A program made the translations under genes and the position numbers. From contig NZ_JAEMUX010000004.1 in assembly GCF_016598475.1 (NCBI RefSeq), positions 124,001 to 188,000 on the forward strand: a stretch of 64,000 nt of DNA, given 5' to 3'. Positions 34,181 to 43,225 of the stretch are shown one piece after another. Source of the DNA: Streptomyces adelaidensis. GTDB taxonomy: Bacteria > Actinomycetota > Actinomycetes > Streptomycetales > Streptomycetaceae. Position 1 is the stretch's first letter, and every line of letters begins with the position of its first letter. The notes beneath the pieces are model-generated. The model was not told the DNA's origin and made no database searches. It saw nothing but the letters and a program-made list of their open reading frames with translations.

Positions 34181-35395
34181 ATGACGACGAGCGAAGAGAC
34201 CATGGCGGCCCCTCCGGTACGGCACTGGCCGGCCCTCGATCTGAGCGGGGTCGACTTCGACCCCGTCCTGACCGAGCTGATGCGCGAGGGCCCGATCACC
34301 CGGATCCAGCTGCCCAACGGCGAGGGCTGGGCCTGGCTGCTGACCCGCTACGAGGACGTACGGCTGGTCACCAACGATCCCCGGTTCAGCCGTAAGGAGG
34401 TCGTGGGCCGCCCGGTCACCCGGCTCGCCCCGCACTTCATCCCGCAGGCCGACGCGATGAACTTCGTCGACAAGCCGGACCACGCCCGGCTGCGCAGGGC
34501 CGTGGCGCCCGCCTTCACGGCCCGGGGCATCGAACGCCTGCGGGCGGGCGCCCGGCGGACCCTGGACGCGGCGGTCGACGCGCTGCTGCGCGACGGCCCG
34601 CCCGCCGATCTGATCGAGCGGGTCCTGGAGCCCTTCCCGATCACCGTGATCTGCGAGTTGATGGGCGTGCCGGAGGCCGACCGTGAGGACATGCACATCT
34701 GGACCCAGCGGATCCTGTCCTCCACGCACGGCATCAAGGCCAGCGAGCGGGCGAAGCTCGACATGGAGGCGTACTTCGCCAAGGCGATCGCCGAGCACCG
34801 GGGCGCGGACGGCGAGGACGTCATCTCGCTGCTCGGCGCGGCCGTGGGCCGGGGCGACATCAGCGAGGCGGAGGCGATGGCCCTGGCGGGGCCCCTCCAG
34901 ATCGGCGGTGAGGCGGTCACGAACAACACCGGCCAGATGTTCTTCGTCCTGCTGACCCGCCCGGACCTGCTCGACCGCATGCGCAGCGAACCGGCCCTGC
35001 GCCCGCAGGCCCTCGAAGAGCTGCTGCGCTACATCCCGCACCGCAACGCCGTGGGCCTGTCCCGCATCGCCACGGAGGACATCGTCCTGCACGGCGTCCG
35101 CATCCGGGCGGGCGACCCGGTCTACGTCTCCTACCTGGCCGCCAACCGCGACCCGGACGTCTTCCCGGACCCCGAGCGCATCGATTTCGACCGCGCCCCC
35201 AACCCTCACGTGGCGTTCGGCTACGGCGCCCACTACTGCGCGGGCTCCACCCTGGCGAAGCTGGAGACCGAGCTGATCGTGGACACCCTGCTCGACCGTC
35301 TGCCGGGGCTGCGGCTGGCGGTCCCGCCGGGCGAGGTCCCCTGGCGTCGCGGTGCCCTGATCCGCGGCCCCGAGGCCCTCCCCGTCACCTGGTGA
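34181..35395 (+). CDS. Cytochrome P450, CYP158A2-like flaviolin-coupling enzyme
   Basis: The 404-residue P450 has EXXR-region ELLRYIPHRN, heme-ligand Cys353 in FGYGAHYCAGSTLAKLE and an unusual I-helix LQIGGEAVTNNTGQM. In that helix the usual acid-alcohol pair AGxD/ET is replaced, as in CYP158A2, which couples flaviolin into dimers and trimers. It starts 6 bp after rppA and overlaps the cupin by GTGA. Expected role: oxidative polymerisation of flaviolin to pigment. Confidence 0.93.
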   Translation: MTTSEETMAAPPVRHWPALDLSGVDFDPVLTELMREGPITRIQLPNGEGWAWLLTRYEDVRLVTNDPRFSRKEVVGRPVTRLAPHFIPQADAMNFVDKPDHARLRRAVAPAFTARGIERLRAGARRTLDAAVDALLRDGPPADLIERVLEPFPITVICELMGVPEADREDMHIWTQRILSSTHGIKASERAKLDMEAYFAKAIAEHRGADGEDVISLLGAAVGRGDISEAEAMALAGPLQIGGEAVTNNTGQMFFVLLTRPDLLDRMRSEPALRPQALEELLRYIPHRNAVGLSRIATEDIVLHGVRIRAGDPVYVSYLAANRDPDVFPDPERIDFDRAPNPHVAFGYGAHYCAGSTLAKLETELIVDTLLDRLPGLRLAVPPGEVPWRRGALIRGPEALPVTW

Positions 35396-35922
35396 CCGCG
35401 CTCACCCCGCCCGAAGGGCTCCTCGTACCGCCGGGCCACGGCCGCACCGTCACGACCCCCGCGCACGCCGTGACCTTCAAGGTCACGGGCACCCACTCCC
35501 GGACGGCCTCCAGCTTCGAGGTGGTCGTCCCGCCGGGCTTCGACGTCGGCGCCCACGTGCACACCCGGAGCGAGGAGCTCTTCTACGTCCTCGAAGGCGA
35601 GCTGGACGTGCTCGCCTTCGAGCCGCGCGTCCGCACCCCCGACAACTGGCAGCACTGGCAGTCCGCTTCGGGCACCCGCACGGTCCGGGCCACCCCGGGC
35701 ACGGTCATCGTCGTCCCCCCGGGCTGCCCCCACGCCTTCGCCAACCCCACCGACACCCCGGCGAAGATGTTCTTCCAGTCCTCACCGCCACCGGATCACG
35801 AACGGTACTTCGAGGAGTTGCTGGAGATCCTGGAGGCGGGGGGTCCGCCGGACGGCGAGGCGATCGAGAGACTGCGCAAGAGGTACGACATCGAGCAACT
35901 CACACCTCTGAAACACCGGTGA
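35392..35922 (+). CDS. Cupin-domain protein, MomA-like quinone-forming oxygenase
   Basis: The 176-residue cupin has metal-ligand motif 1 GAHVHTRSEELFYVLEGELD and motif 2 PGTVIVVPPGCPHAFANPTD. Cupins in this operon position convert tetrahydroxynaphthalene to flaviolin in related streptomycetes (MomA type, from memory). Its GTG start overlaps the P450 stop, so the three proteins are made in coupled fashion. Confidence 0.9.
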   Translation: MTALTPPEGLLVPPGHGRTVTTPAHAVTFKVTGTHSRTASSFEVVVPPGFDVGAHVHTRSEELFYVLEGELDVLAFEPRVRTPDNWQHWQSASGTRTVRATPGTVIVVPPGCPHAFANPTDTPAKMFFQSSPPPDHERYFEELLEILEAGGPPDGEAIERLRKRYDIEQLTPLKHR

Positions 35923-35934
35923 AGAGCAGCGGAG

Positions 35935-35967
35935 TCAGGGGCGCGGGGCTGTGTCGATACACACAGC
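35935..35967 (+). repeat. Dispersed intergenic repeat, copy 4
   Basis: CAGGGGCGCGGGGCTGTGTC follows the rppA-operon end by 13 bp and continues with GATACACACAGC, which gives a GCTGTGT/ACACAGC stem. It lies between convergent units and may terminate both. Confidence 0.65.
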
Positions 35968-35980
35968 ACACCGCACGACG

Positions 35981-37207
35981 CTACCGAATCGGCATCCCCG
36001 ACAAGGTCCGAGCGATCACCAACCGCTGAATCTCACTCGTACCCTCGAAGATCGTGTAGATCGCCGCATCCCGGTGCATCCGCTCCACCGGGTACTCACG
36101 GGTGTACCCGTTCCCACCCAGTATCTGAATGGCCTGCCCCGTGACCTTCTTCGCCGTCTCGCTCGCGAACAGCTTCGACTGCGACCCCTCGGCCCCGGTG
36201 AACGGCCGCCCGTTGATCGCCATCCAGGACGCCCGCCACACCAGCAGCCGCGCCGCGTCCACGGAGGTCCGCATGTCCGCGAGCTGGAAGGCGACGCCCT
36301 GGTTGTCGATGATGGGCCGCCCGAACTGCGAACGCGTCATGGCGTAGTCGAGGGCCACCTCGTACGCGGCCCGGGCGGTGCCCACCGCCATGGCGCCGAC
36401 AGCAGGACGGGACGCCTCGAACGTGGCCATCGCCGCGTTCTTCACCCTCTCGCCACCGGTCTTCGCCCGCTCGCGGGCCCGCGCCAGGCGCTCGTCGAGC
36501 TTCTCCTTGCCGCCGAGGAGGCAGGAACCGGGGACCCGGACGTCCTCCAGGACGACCTCGGCCGTGTGGGAGGCGCGGATGCCGTGCTTCTTGAACTTCT
36601 GGCCCTGGGACAGGCCGGGCGTCTTCGGCGGGACGATGAAGGAGGCGTGGCCCTTGGAGCCGAGCTCGGGGTCGACCACCGCGACGACGACGTGGACGTT
36701 GGCGATACCGCCGTTGGTCGCCCAGGTCTTGGTGCCGTTGAGGATCCACTCGTCCTTGGCCTCGTCGTACACGGCGCGGGTGCGCATGGAGGCCACGTCT
36801 GAACCGGCGTCGGGCTCGGAGGAGCAGAACGCGGCGACCTTGACGTCGTTCGCGTCCCCGTACATCTGGGGGATCCAGGTGCCGATCTGCTCCTCGGTGC
36901 CGTTGGCGAGGACGCCCACGGCGGCGAGGCCGGTGCCGACTATGGAGAGGGCTATGCCCGCGTCGCCCCAGAACAGCTCCTCCATGGCCATGGGGATGCC
37001 GAGGCCCGTGGGGTCGAAGTACTGCTGGGCGTAGAAGTCGAGGGAGTAGATGCCGAGTTTGGCGGCCTCCTGGATGACCGGCCAGGGGGTCTCCTCGCGC
37101 TCGTCCCATTCGGCGGCCGCGGGGCGGATCACATCGGCGGCGAATCCGTGGAGCCAGTCGCGAACCTCTCGCTGTTCCTCGTTGAGTTCCATGGTGAACT
37201 CGGCCAT
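35981..37207 (-). CDS. Acyl-CoA dehydrogenase
   Basis: The 408-residue enzyme is a full-length acyl-CoA dehydrogenase. [20 protein letters not shown] and [20 protein letters not shown] form the FAD domain, [20 protein letters not shown] the C-terminal helices, and [20 protein letters not shown], then [19 protein letters not shown] the end. The start at [19 protein letters not shown] is chosen over a 7-residue extension. It is divergent from a TetR gene, with two palindromic operators in the gap, and is most likely that regulator's target. The chain-length preference is not visible. Confidence 0.93.
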   Translation of the reverse strand: MAEFTMELNEEQREVRDWLHGFAADVIRPAAAEWDEREETPWPVIQEAAKLGIYSLDFYAQQYFDPTGLGIPMAMEELFWGDAGIALSIVGTGLAAVGVLANGTEEQIGTWIPQMYGDANDVKVAAFCSSEPDAGSDVASMRTRAVYDEAKDEWILNGTKTWATNGGIANVHVVVAVVDPELGSKGHASFIVPPKTPGLSQGQKFKKHGIRASHTAEVVLEDVRVPGSCLLGGKEKLDERLARARERAKTGGERVKNAAMATFEASRPAVGAMAVGTARAAYEVALDYAMTRSQFGRPIIDNQGVAFQLADMRTSVDAARLLVWRASWMAINGRPFTGAEGSQSKLFASETAKKVTGQAIQILGGNGYTREYPVERMHRDAAIYTIFEGTSEIQRLVIARTLSGMPIR

Positions 37208-37234
37208 GACGCGCCTCCAGCACTGCACTAAGAT

Positions 37235-37272
37235 GTTACCTGCGGTAACTAGGAGTCTGTTACCGGCCGGTA
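37235..37272. promoter_or_regulatory. Two TetR-type operators between acyl-CoA dehydrogenase and TetR genes
   Basis: GTTACC-TGC-GGTAAC (37235-37249) is a perfect 6-3-6 inverted repeat. TACCGGCCGGTA (37261-37272) is a perfect 12-bp palindrome with the same TACC/GGTA half-sites, centred about 25 bp away. Both lie 28-65 bp upstream of the dehydrogenase start, as expected for repression by the divergent TetR protein. Confidence 0.75.
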
Positions 37273-37389
37273 GGAAAAGTCAACTCCCGAGCCGGGCCCG
37301 GCAGCCCGTTCGATCCGTTCGATCGGGACGTGGCAATCAGTGCTAGTTTGCGCAGGCGTCACCGAAATCAGTACCTGGGGGAGAGACTC

Positions 37390-38058
37390 ATGGACACCAC
37401 GCAGCGGACCGACCAGGAACGGTCCGCCGACCGTCGTCGGCGCGAGCTGCTGGAGGCCGCGGACAGAGTGGTGCTCCGCGACGGTCCAGGAGCGTCGATG
37501 AACGCCATCGCCGCCGAGGCCGGCATCACCAAGCCGATCCTCTATCGCCACTTCGGCGACAAAGGCGGACTCTACGCCGCTCTCGGCCAGCGCCACACCG
37601 ACGCCCTCCTCGACTCCCTGCGGGCCGCGCTGGACGCCCCGGCCGAGCGCCGCGAACGCGTCGAGGCGACCCTCGACACCTACCTGGCGGCCATCGAGGC
37701 CCGACCCCAGGTGTACCGCTTCCTCATGCACCCCGCCGAGGGCGCCCACCCCGGGGACCAGCCCGGCGAGCAGCCCGCCGACCAGGGCTTCGACGTCGGC
37801 AAGCACTCCGCCCCCCTGCTGCGCCGCATGGGCGAGGAACTCGGCAAGGTCATAGAGGAACGCCTCGACCTCGGCCCCGACAGCCAGCGGCTCGCCCGTG
37901 TCTGGGGCCACGGCATCGTGGGCATGATGCACGCGGCAGGAGACTGGTGGCTCGGCGAACGCCCGTGCACGCGGCAGGAGTTGGTCCGCAGCCTGGCAGA
38001 CCTCCTGTGGGGCCGCCTGGCAGCGGCCGGCGACAAGGTGGGCAGCCCGGGCTTCTGA
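37390..38058 (+). CDS. TetR-family regulator, probable controller of the divergent acyl-CoA dehydrogenase
   Basis: The 222-residue protein has an N-terminal helix-turn-helix (LLEAADRVVLRDGPGASMNA, IAAEAGITKPILYRHFGDKG) and a helical ligand domain ending HGIVGMMHAAGDWWLGERP. The WWL segment near the end recurs in actinobacterial fatty-acid-type TetR proteins. Start ATG at 37390 after GGGGGAGAGAC. The divergent layout with tandem palindromes suggests autoregulation and control of the dehydrogenase, with an acyl-CoA as likely ligand (inferred). Confidence 0.92.
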   Translation: MDTTQRTDQERSADRRRRELLEAADRVVLRDGPGASMNAIAAEAGITKPILYRHFGDKGGLYAALGQRHTDALLDSLRAALDAPAERRERVEATLDTYLAAIEARPQVYRFLMHPAEGAHPGDQPGEQPADQGFDVGKHSAPLLRRMGEELGKVIEERLDLGPDSQRLARVWGHGIVGMMHAAGDWWLGERPCTRQELVRSLADLLWGRLAAAGDKVGSPGF

Positions 38059-38092
38059 GGGCGCCTGGCAGCCGTACGTGGGCGGGGCGGGG

Positions 38093-38137
38093 CCCCTTGA
38101 GGGGCGCGGGGAACCGCGCGAGCGACCACAGACAACC
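38093..38137 (+). repeat. Dispersed intergenic repeat, copy 5
   Basis: CCCCTTGAGGGGCGCGGGGA begins 34 bp after the TetR stop, followed by ACCGCGCGAGCGACCACAGA. CCCCTTGAGGGG and CGCGGGGAACCGCG can form stems between two convergent genes. Confidence 0.65.
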
Positions 38138-38157
38138 CGCGCCCGCCCACCCGCGGC

Positions 38158-38754
38158 TCATCCCGAGCGACGAGGCGCCCACGAAGCCCGCGCGGCCTTC
38201 CGCAGAACCCTGCTCCGACGCCACCCCGAAAGCCGGTCCACATACACGCCGCCCTCGAGGTGATCACACTCATGCTGAAGGCACCGCGCGAAGAACCCCG
38301 TCCCCCGCACCCGCAGCCGGTCTCCGTCCACCGTGAACCCCTCGACCACGGCCTCGTCGTACCGCTCCGTCCCCGCCTCGAGGCCGGGCAGCGACAGACA
38401 TCCCTCGGGGCCGCGCAGTACGATCCCCTCCGCCGAGACGAGCCGCGGGTTCACCACATGGCCGAGATGCCGCACATCGTCGTCGTCCGGGCAGTCGTAT
38501 ACGAAGACCCGCAGCGCCCGGCCGACCTGGTTCGCGGCGAGACCCACACCCCGCGCGTCGTACATCGTCGCGAACATGTCCTCCACAAGCCGCACCAGTT
38601 CGGGCCCGAACTCCGTCACGTCCTCACAAGGGGCGTGCAATACGGGGTCCCCGAGCAGTGTCATGGGGAGAACGCGCCCTCGGGCGCCCGGAACAGAGCC
38701 GCTTCGCATGGCCGCAAGAGTACGTTCAGACCCGATATCGCCGGTCCGGGGCAT
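38158..38754 (-). CDS. def: Peptide deformylase
   Basis: The 198-residue metalloenzyme removes the formyl group from new proteins. All three signature motifs are present: I GVGLAANQVG, II EGCLSLPG (metal Cys) and III QHECDHLEG (metal His pair and catalytic Glu). The position I of motif III has the QHECDHL form of active enzymes. The start is the ATG at 38754, or MRSGSVPGARG at 38709. Divergent from murT. Streptomyces carry several deformylases, so this is probably an extra copy. Confidence 0.93.
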   Translation of the reverse strand: MPRTGDIGSERTLAAMRSGSVPGARGRVLPMTLLGDPVLHAPCEDVTEFGPELVRLVEDMFATMYDARGVGLAANQVGRALRVFVYDCPDDDDVRHLGHVVNPRLVSAEGIVLRGPEGCLSLPGLEAGTERYDEAVVEGFTVDGDRLRVRGTGFFARCLQHECDHLEGGVYVDRLSGWRRSRVLRKAARASWAPRRSG

Positions 38755-38861
38755 GTAACGCCCCGGTCGAGATTCGGGCGCGTGAGTGGATCTCGATAGT
38801 CTTCGGTCCACACGTTGCCGGGACTGGGCGCGGCGCTGTACGCAAGGAGGATCGAGAACTG

Positions 38862-40100
38862 ATGGCAGGGAACTCGGACCCGCTGACGCCGCGGGCCAAG
38901 CTGGCCGTGACGGCGGGCAAGGCGGTCGCGGCGGCATCGCGTGCCGCGGGACGCGGTAGCGGATCGGTGATCGGCGGCCGGGTGGCACTCAAACTCGACC
39001 CCGATCTCCTCGCCAGGCTCGCGCAGAGCCTGGACGTCATCCTGGTCTCCGCCACCAATGGAAAGACCACCACGACCCGTCTGATCGCGGAGGCGCTGCG
39101 CGCCGCGGGGCCGGTCGTGTCGAACGCGCTCGGGGCCAACATGCCCGCGGGCATCACCTCGGCGCTGGCGGGGAACTCGGACTCCAAGTTCGCGGTCATC
39201 GAGGTCGACGAGAAGTACCTCGCCGGTGTCGCGCGGGACACCGACCCCAAGTGCATCGCGCTGCTCAACCTCTCCCGCGACCAGCTCGACCGCGCCGCCG
39301 AGACCCGCATGATGGCGGAGGCCTGGCGGGAGGGCCTGGCCGGCACGAAGTCCGTGGTGGTGGCGAACTGCGACGACCCGCTGATCGTGTGGGCCGCGTC
39401 GTCCTCCCCGAATGTGATCTGGGTCGCGGTCGGCCAGATGTGGAAGGACGACGCCTGGTCGTGCCCGTCCTGCGGCGGTGTGATGCAGCGCCCCGGCGAC
39501 GACTGGTTCTGCGGCGAGTGCGGTTTCCGCCGCCCCACGCCGAGCTGGGCGCTCTCGGGCGACCACGTCCTCGACCCGCACGGCTCGGCCTGGCCGATCC
39601 ACCTCCAGCTGCCGGGCCGCGCCAACAAGGCCAACGCGGCCTCGTCGGCCGCCGTCGCCGCCGTCTTCGGGGTGCCGCCGCAGGTCGCCCTGGAACGCAT
39701 GTACCAGGTGCAGGCGGTGGCCGGACGGTACGACGTCGTCCAGTTCATGCAGCGTGATCTGCGGCTGCTGCTCGCCAAGAACCCGGCGGGCTGGCTGGAG
39801 ACGTTCTCGCTGATCGACCCGCCGCCGTCGCCGGTGATCCTGTCCGTGAACGCGCGCGGCGCCGACGGCACCGACACCTCCTGGCTGTGGGACGTCGACT
39901 ACACCCGGCTGACCGGCCACCCGGTCTTCGTGCTCGGCGACCGCAAGCTCGACCTCGCGGTGCGGCTGGAGGTCGCGGGCCAGCACTTCCAGGTCTGCGA
40001 CACCCTCGACCAGGCGGTGCAGATGTGTCCGCCGGGGCGGATCGAGGTCATCGCGAACTACACCGCGTTCCAGGACCTGCGCCGCCGCGTGGGCAACTGA
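38862..40100 (+). CDS. murT: Lipid II isoglutaminyl synthase, Mur-ligase subunit MurT
   Basis: The 412-residue protein amidates the D-isoglutamate of lipid II with GatD. The Mur-ligase ATP loop is SATNGKTTTT (64-72). A four-Cys zinc ribbon (Cys201, 204, 217, 220) sits inside the middle domain, as in characterised MurT. The C-terminal DUF1727 domain begins near SVNARGADGTDTSWLWDVDY with its conserved Asp. ATG at 38862 follows AAGGAGG (38844-38850). Paired with gatD 38 bp downstream. Confidence 0.95.
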   Translation: MAGNSDPLTPRAKLAVTAGKAVAAASRAAGRGSGSVIGGRVALKLDPDLLARLAQSLDVILVSATNGKTTTTRLIAEALRAAGPVVSNALGANMPAGITSALAGNSDSKFAVIEVDEKYLAGVARDTDPKCIALLNLSRDQLDRAAETRMMAEAWREGLAGTKSVVVANCDDPLIVWAASSSPNVIWVAVGQMWKDDAWSCPSCGGVMQRPGDDWFCGECGFRRPTPSWALSGDHVLDPHGSAWPIHLQLPGRANKANAASSAAVAAVFGVPPQVALERMYQVQAVAGRYDVVQFMQRDLRLLLAKNPAGWLETFSLIDPPPSPVILSVNARGADGTDTSWLWDVDYTRLTGHPVFVLGDRKLDLAVRLEVAGQHFQVCDTLDQAVQMCPPGRIEVIANYTAFQDLRRRVGN

Positions 40101-40138
40101 GCACCCGTCCACGAACGACTCTGAGGGGCACTGACTTC

Positions 40139-40870
40139 ATGAGTGACAACAGCCTGCGGATCGTCTGGGTCTACCCGGACCTGCTCAGCACCTACGGCGA
40201 CCAGGGCAACGTCCTCGTCGTGGAGCGGCGGGCGCGGCAGCGCGGCCTGGACGTGGCTCGGCTGGACGTGCGCAGCGACCAGCCGATCCCGACCTCCGGC
40301 GACATCTATCTGATCGGCGGCGGCGAGGACCGTCCGCAGCGGCTCGCGGCCGAGCGGCTGCGCCGCGACCGGCATCTGTACCGGGCGGTGGAGAACGGCG
40401 CGATCGTCTTCGCGGTGTGCGCCGGCTACCAGATCCTCGGCCACGAGTTCGTCAACGACCTCGGGCAGCGCGAGCCGGGCCTCGGTCTGCTCGACGTGAC
40501 CAGCACGCGTGGCGAGGGCGAGCGGTGCGTCGGTGACGTCCTCGGGGACATCGACCCGCGCCTCGGTCTGCCGCAGCTGACCGGGTTCGAGAACCACCAG
40601 GGCGTCACCCACCTCGGCCCCACCGCCCGCCCGTTCGCGAACGTGCGGCTCGGCAAGGGCAACGGCACGGGTGACGGCACGGAGGGTGCGTACAACGACA
40701 CCGTGTTCGGCACCTACATGCACGGTCCGGTGCTGGCGCGGAACCCGCAGATCGCCGACCTGCTGCTGAAGCTGGCGCTCGATGTGAACGCGCTGCCGCC
40801 GAGCGACGACCGCTGGTTCGACGCGCTGCGGAGCGAGCGCATCGCGACGGCCCAGCAGCAGCCCGCGTAA
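40139..40870 (+). CDS. gatD: Lipid II isoglutaminyl synthase, glutamine amidotransferase subunit GatD
   Basis: This 243-residue class I glutaminase-fold protein supplies ammonia to MurT. The nucleophile is Cys94 in VFAVCAGYQILG, the same number as in S. aureus GatD, and the catalytic His is in GTYMHGPVLAR (about 195). The start ATG at 40139 follows GAGGGGC. MurT/GatD amidation is important for peptidoglycan cross-linking. A hairpin follows. Confidence 0.95.
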   Translation: MSDNSLRIVWVYPDLLSTYGDQGNVLVVERRARQRGLDVARLDVRSDQPIPTSGDIYLIGGGEDRPQRLAAERLRRDRHLYRAVENGAIVFAVCAGYQILGHEFVNDLGQREPGLGLLDVTSTRGEGERCVGDVLGDIDPRLGLPQLTGFENHQGVTHLGPTARPFANVRLGKGNGTGDGTEGAYNDTVFGTYMHGPVLARNPQIADLLLKLALDVNALPPSDDRWFDALRSERIATAQQQPA

Positions 40871-40888
40871 CGCGTCCGGCAGGAAGCC

Positions 40889-40912
40889 GAGGAGCCTGAG
40901 AAACGGTTCCTC
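40889..40912. terminator. Terminator hairpin after murT-gatD
   Basis: GAGGAGCC pairs with GGTTCCTC (8 bp including one G-U) around an 8-nt loop, 19 bp after the gatD stop. The remaining 167 bp before pfkA has no other evident feature. Confidence 0.6.
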
Positions 40913-41079
40913 AGTGCCCGTACGAAAGCCCGTCTGACCTGGTCTCCGCTCACCTGTGCGGGGCCGTCCAGCAGGCGGACGCCCGCTACGGCCCCGCCCC
41001 CTGCCGCCGGTAGGGTGGCGGGCATTCCCGCCGGACAACGTGGTCCGGATCCGGCCCACGTCGATAAGGTGATCGGGCT

Positions 41080-42105
41080 ATGCGCATTGGTGTCCTCACG
41101 TCCGGCGGCGACTGTCCCGGGCTGAACGCCGTCATCCGGTCCGTCGTGCACCGCGCCGTCGTCGACCACGGCGACGAGGTCATCGGGTTCCGGGACGGCT
41201 GGAAAGGCCTCCTGGACTGCGACTACCTCAAGCTCGACCTCGACGCGGTGGCCGGCATCCTGGCTCGCGGCGGCACGATCCTCGGCTCCTCCCGGGTCCA
41301 GCCCTCCCATCTGCGGGACGGTGTGGAGCGGGCGAAGGGCCATGTCGAGGAGCTCGGCCTCGACGCGATCATCCCCATCGGCGGTGAGGGCACCCTCAAG
41401 GCGGCCCGGCTGATGTCGGACAACGGCCTGCCGATCGTGGGTGTGCCGAAGACCATCGACAACGACATCGCGGTCACCGACGTCACCTTCGGCTTCGACA
41501 CGGCCGTGGGCGTCGCCACCGAGGCCCTGGACCGGCTGAAGACCACCGCCGAGTCCCACCAGCGCGTCCTGGTCGTGGAGGTCATGGGCCGCCACACCGG
41601 CTGGATCGCGCTCCACTCCGGCATGGCGGCCGGCGCGCACGCCATCGTCGTACCGGAACGGCCCTTCGACATCGAGGAGTTGGCCGCGCGGGTCGGCGAA
41701 CGCTTCGAGGCGGGCAAGCGGTTCGCGATCGTCGTGGCGGCGGAGGGGGCCAAGCCGAAGACCGGGTCCATGGAGTTCGACGAGGGCGCCAAGGACATCT
41801 ACGGGCACGAGCGGTTCGCCGGCATCGCCCGGCAGCTCTCCGTCGAGCTGGAGGCGCGCCTCGGGAAGGAGGCGCGGCCGGTGATCCTGGGGCATGTACA
41901 GCGGGGCGGGACGCCCACGGCGTACGACCGGGTGCTGGCCACGCGGTTCGGGTGGCATGCGGTGGAGGCCGTGCACCGGGGGGAGTTCGGGCGGATGACG
42001 GCGCTTCGGGGGACGGACATCGTGATGGTGCCGCTCGCCGAGGCGGTCGAGACGTTGAAGACGGTTCCGCAGGAGCGGTACGCCGAGGCCGAGTGCGTGC
42101 TCTGA
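41080..42105 (+). CDS. pfkA: 6-phosphofructokinase, actinobacterial mixed-type (group III)
   Basis: The 341-residue kinase phosphorylates fructose 6-phosphate. Motifs are SGGDCPGLNAVIR, PIGGEGTLKAARLM, VPKTIDNDIAVTD (catalytic Asp) and EVMGRHTGWIA. The phosphoryl-donor determinants are Gly104 and Lys124. Gly104 is typical of ATP enzymes, whereas Lys124 is typical of PPi enzymes. Such hybrids are known in Streptomyces and Amycolatopsis, so the donor cannot be set from sequence, though ATP is likelier in Streptomyces. The organism likely has paralogues. Confidence 0.95.
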   Translation: MRIGVLTSGGDCPGLNAVIRSVVHRAVVDHGDEVIGFRDGWKGLLDCDYLKLDLDAVAGILARGGTILGSSRVQPSHLRDGVERAKGHVEELGLDAIIPIGGEGTLKAARLMSDNGLPIVGVPKTIDNDIAVTDVTFGFDTAVGVATEALDRLKTTAESHQRVLVVEVMGRHTGWIALHSGMAAGAHAIVVPERPFDIEELAARVGERFEAGKRFAIVVAAEGAKPKTGSMEFDEGAKDIYGHERFAGIARQLSVELEARLGKEARPVILGHVQRGGTPTAYDRVLATRFGWHAVEAVHRGEFGRMTALRGTDIVMVPLAEAVETLKTVPQERYAEAECVL

Positions 42106-42147
42106 GTCTCGCCGTGGGTCTGCGGGAACGTCGCAGACCGCGGGTGG

Positions 42148-42180
42148 GTCGTGGCTGGTCGCGCAGTTCCCCGCGCCCCT
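42148..42180 (-). repeat. Dispersed intergenic repeat, copy 6 (best consensus)
   Basis: On the minus strand it reads AGGGGCGCGGGGAACTGCGC then GACCAGCCACGAC, the form most often seen in Streptomyces intergenic DNA. It lies 43 bp after pfkA. CGCGGGGAACTGCG can form a short stem. Confidence 0.7.
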
Positions 42181-42278
42181 GGGCAGGTCGCACCGCCCCC
42201 GAGCGCAAACGTGACCGGGGGCGGTTCTAGTCTGGGGCGGACAGACAGCGCAACCCCCCACGAATCAGGAGCCGGCGG

Positions 42279-43223
42279 ATGGAGCACAGCGGGCACGGTA
42301 TGGGGCTTTCGCCCTTCACCCTCGGGCGGGGACTCGCGTGGTCGGCGGACCCGTTCTTCCTGGTCGCGTGTCTGCTGGGGCTGGGGCTGTACGGCTGGGG
42401 GGTCGTGCGGCTGGTCCGGCGCGGGGACAAGTGGCCGGTGGGCCGGACGGTCGCGTTCGTCGTAGGTGTGCTGCTCGTGATGCTGATGATGTGCACCGGG
42501 CTGAACGACTACGGGATGGTCATGTTCAGCGTGCACATGGTGCAGCACATGGTGATCAGCATGCTGGCGCCGATCGTGCTGCTGCTCGGTGCGCCGATGA
42601 CGCTGGCGCTGCGGGCACTGCCGGTGGCGGGCCAGGGGCGGAAGGGGCCGCGTGAGCTGCTGCTGATGTTTCTGCACAGCTGGTACATGAAGATCGTCAC
42701 GCACCCGGCGTTCACGATCCCCATGTTCATCGCGAGCCTGTACGGGCTGTACTTCACCCCGATCTTCGACTCCCTGATGGGGTCGACACCGGGACACATC
42801 CTGATGATGGTGCACTTCCTCCTGGTCGGTCTGTTCTTCTTCTGGCCGATCATGGGCATCGATCCGGGACCGCACCGGCCGGGGTATCTGATGCGGATGC
42901 TGGAGCTGTTCATGGGCATGCCGTTCCACGCGTTCTTCGGCATCGCGCTGATGATGGCGTCCGCGCCGATGGTCAAGACGTACGAGAACCCGCCCGCCTC
43001 CCTGGGCATCGACGCGCTCGCCGACCAGAACGCGGCCGGCGGCATCGCCTGGGCGTTCAGCGAGATCCCGTCCGTGCTCGTGCTGCTCGCGCTGCTCTTC
43101 CAGTGGTACGGCTCCGAGCAGCGGCAGGCCAAGCGCGAGGACCGCGCGGCCGACCGGAACGGCGACAAGGAGCTGGAGGCGTACAACGCCTATCTGGCCT
43201 CATTGAACGCACGTAGTCGCTGA
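42279..43223 (+). CDS. CtaG-like (caa3_CtaG family) integral membrane protein
   Basis: The 314-residue polytopic protein has about seven hydrophobic segments and His-rich motifs conserved in the family: MFSVHMVQHMVISMLAPIVL, LHSWYMKIVTHPAF, HILMMVHFLLVGLFFFWPIM, GIDPGP and GMPFHAFFGIALM. Members are linked to cytochrome c oxidase copper-centre assembly. No oxidase gene is nearby, so the partner is distant. The His/Met content near the N-terminus (MEHSGHGMG) suits copper binding. Confidence 0.88.
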   Translation: MEHSGHGMGLSPFTLGRGLAWSADPFFLVACLLGLGLYGWGVVRLVRRGDKWPVGRTVAFVVGVLLVMLMMCTGLNDYGMVMFSVHMVQHMVISMLAPIVLLLGAPMTLALRALPVAGQGRKGPRELLLMFLHSWYMKIVTHPAFTIPMFIASLYGLYFTPIFDSLMGSTPGHILMMVHFLLVGLFFFWPIMGIDPGPHRPGYLMRMLELFMGMPFHAFFGIALMMASAPMVKTYENPPASLGIDALADQNAAGGIAWAFSEIPSVLVLLALLFQWYGSEQRQAKREDRAADRNGDKELEAYNAYLASLNARSR

Positions 43224-43225
43224 GT

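Noticed and set aside
32234..35233. Minus-strand open frame of about 1000 codons covering rppA and the P450
   Set aside because: Only its last 220 codons (TenA) are coherent. The rest is antisense to well-identified genes.
33113..35922. A larger secondary-metabolite cluster around rppA
   Set aside because: Only the three-gene operon has biosynthetic functions. The flanking TenA and acyl-CoA dehydrogenase genes have separate promoters or opposite strands.
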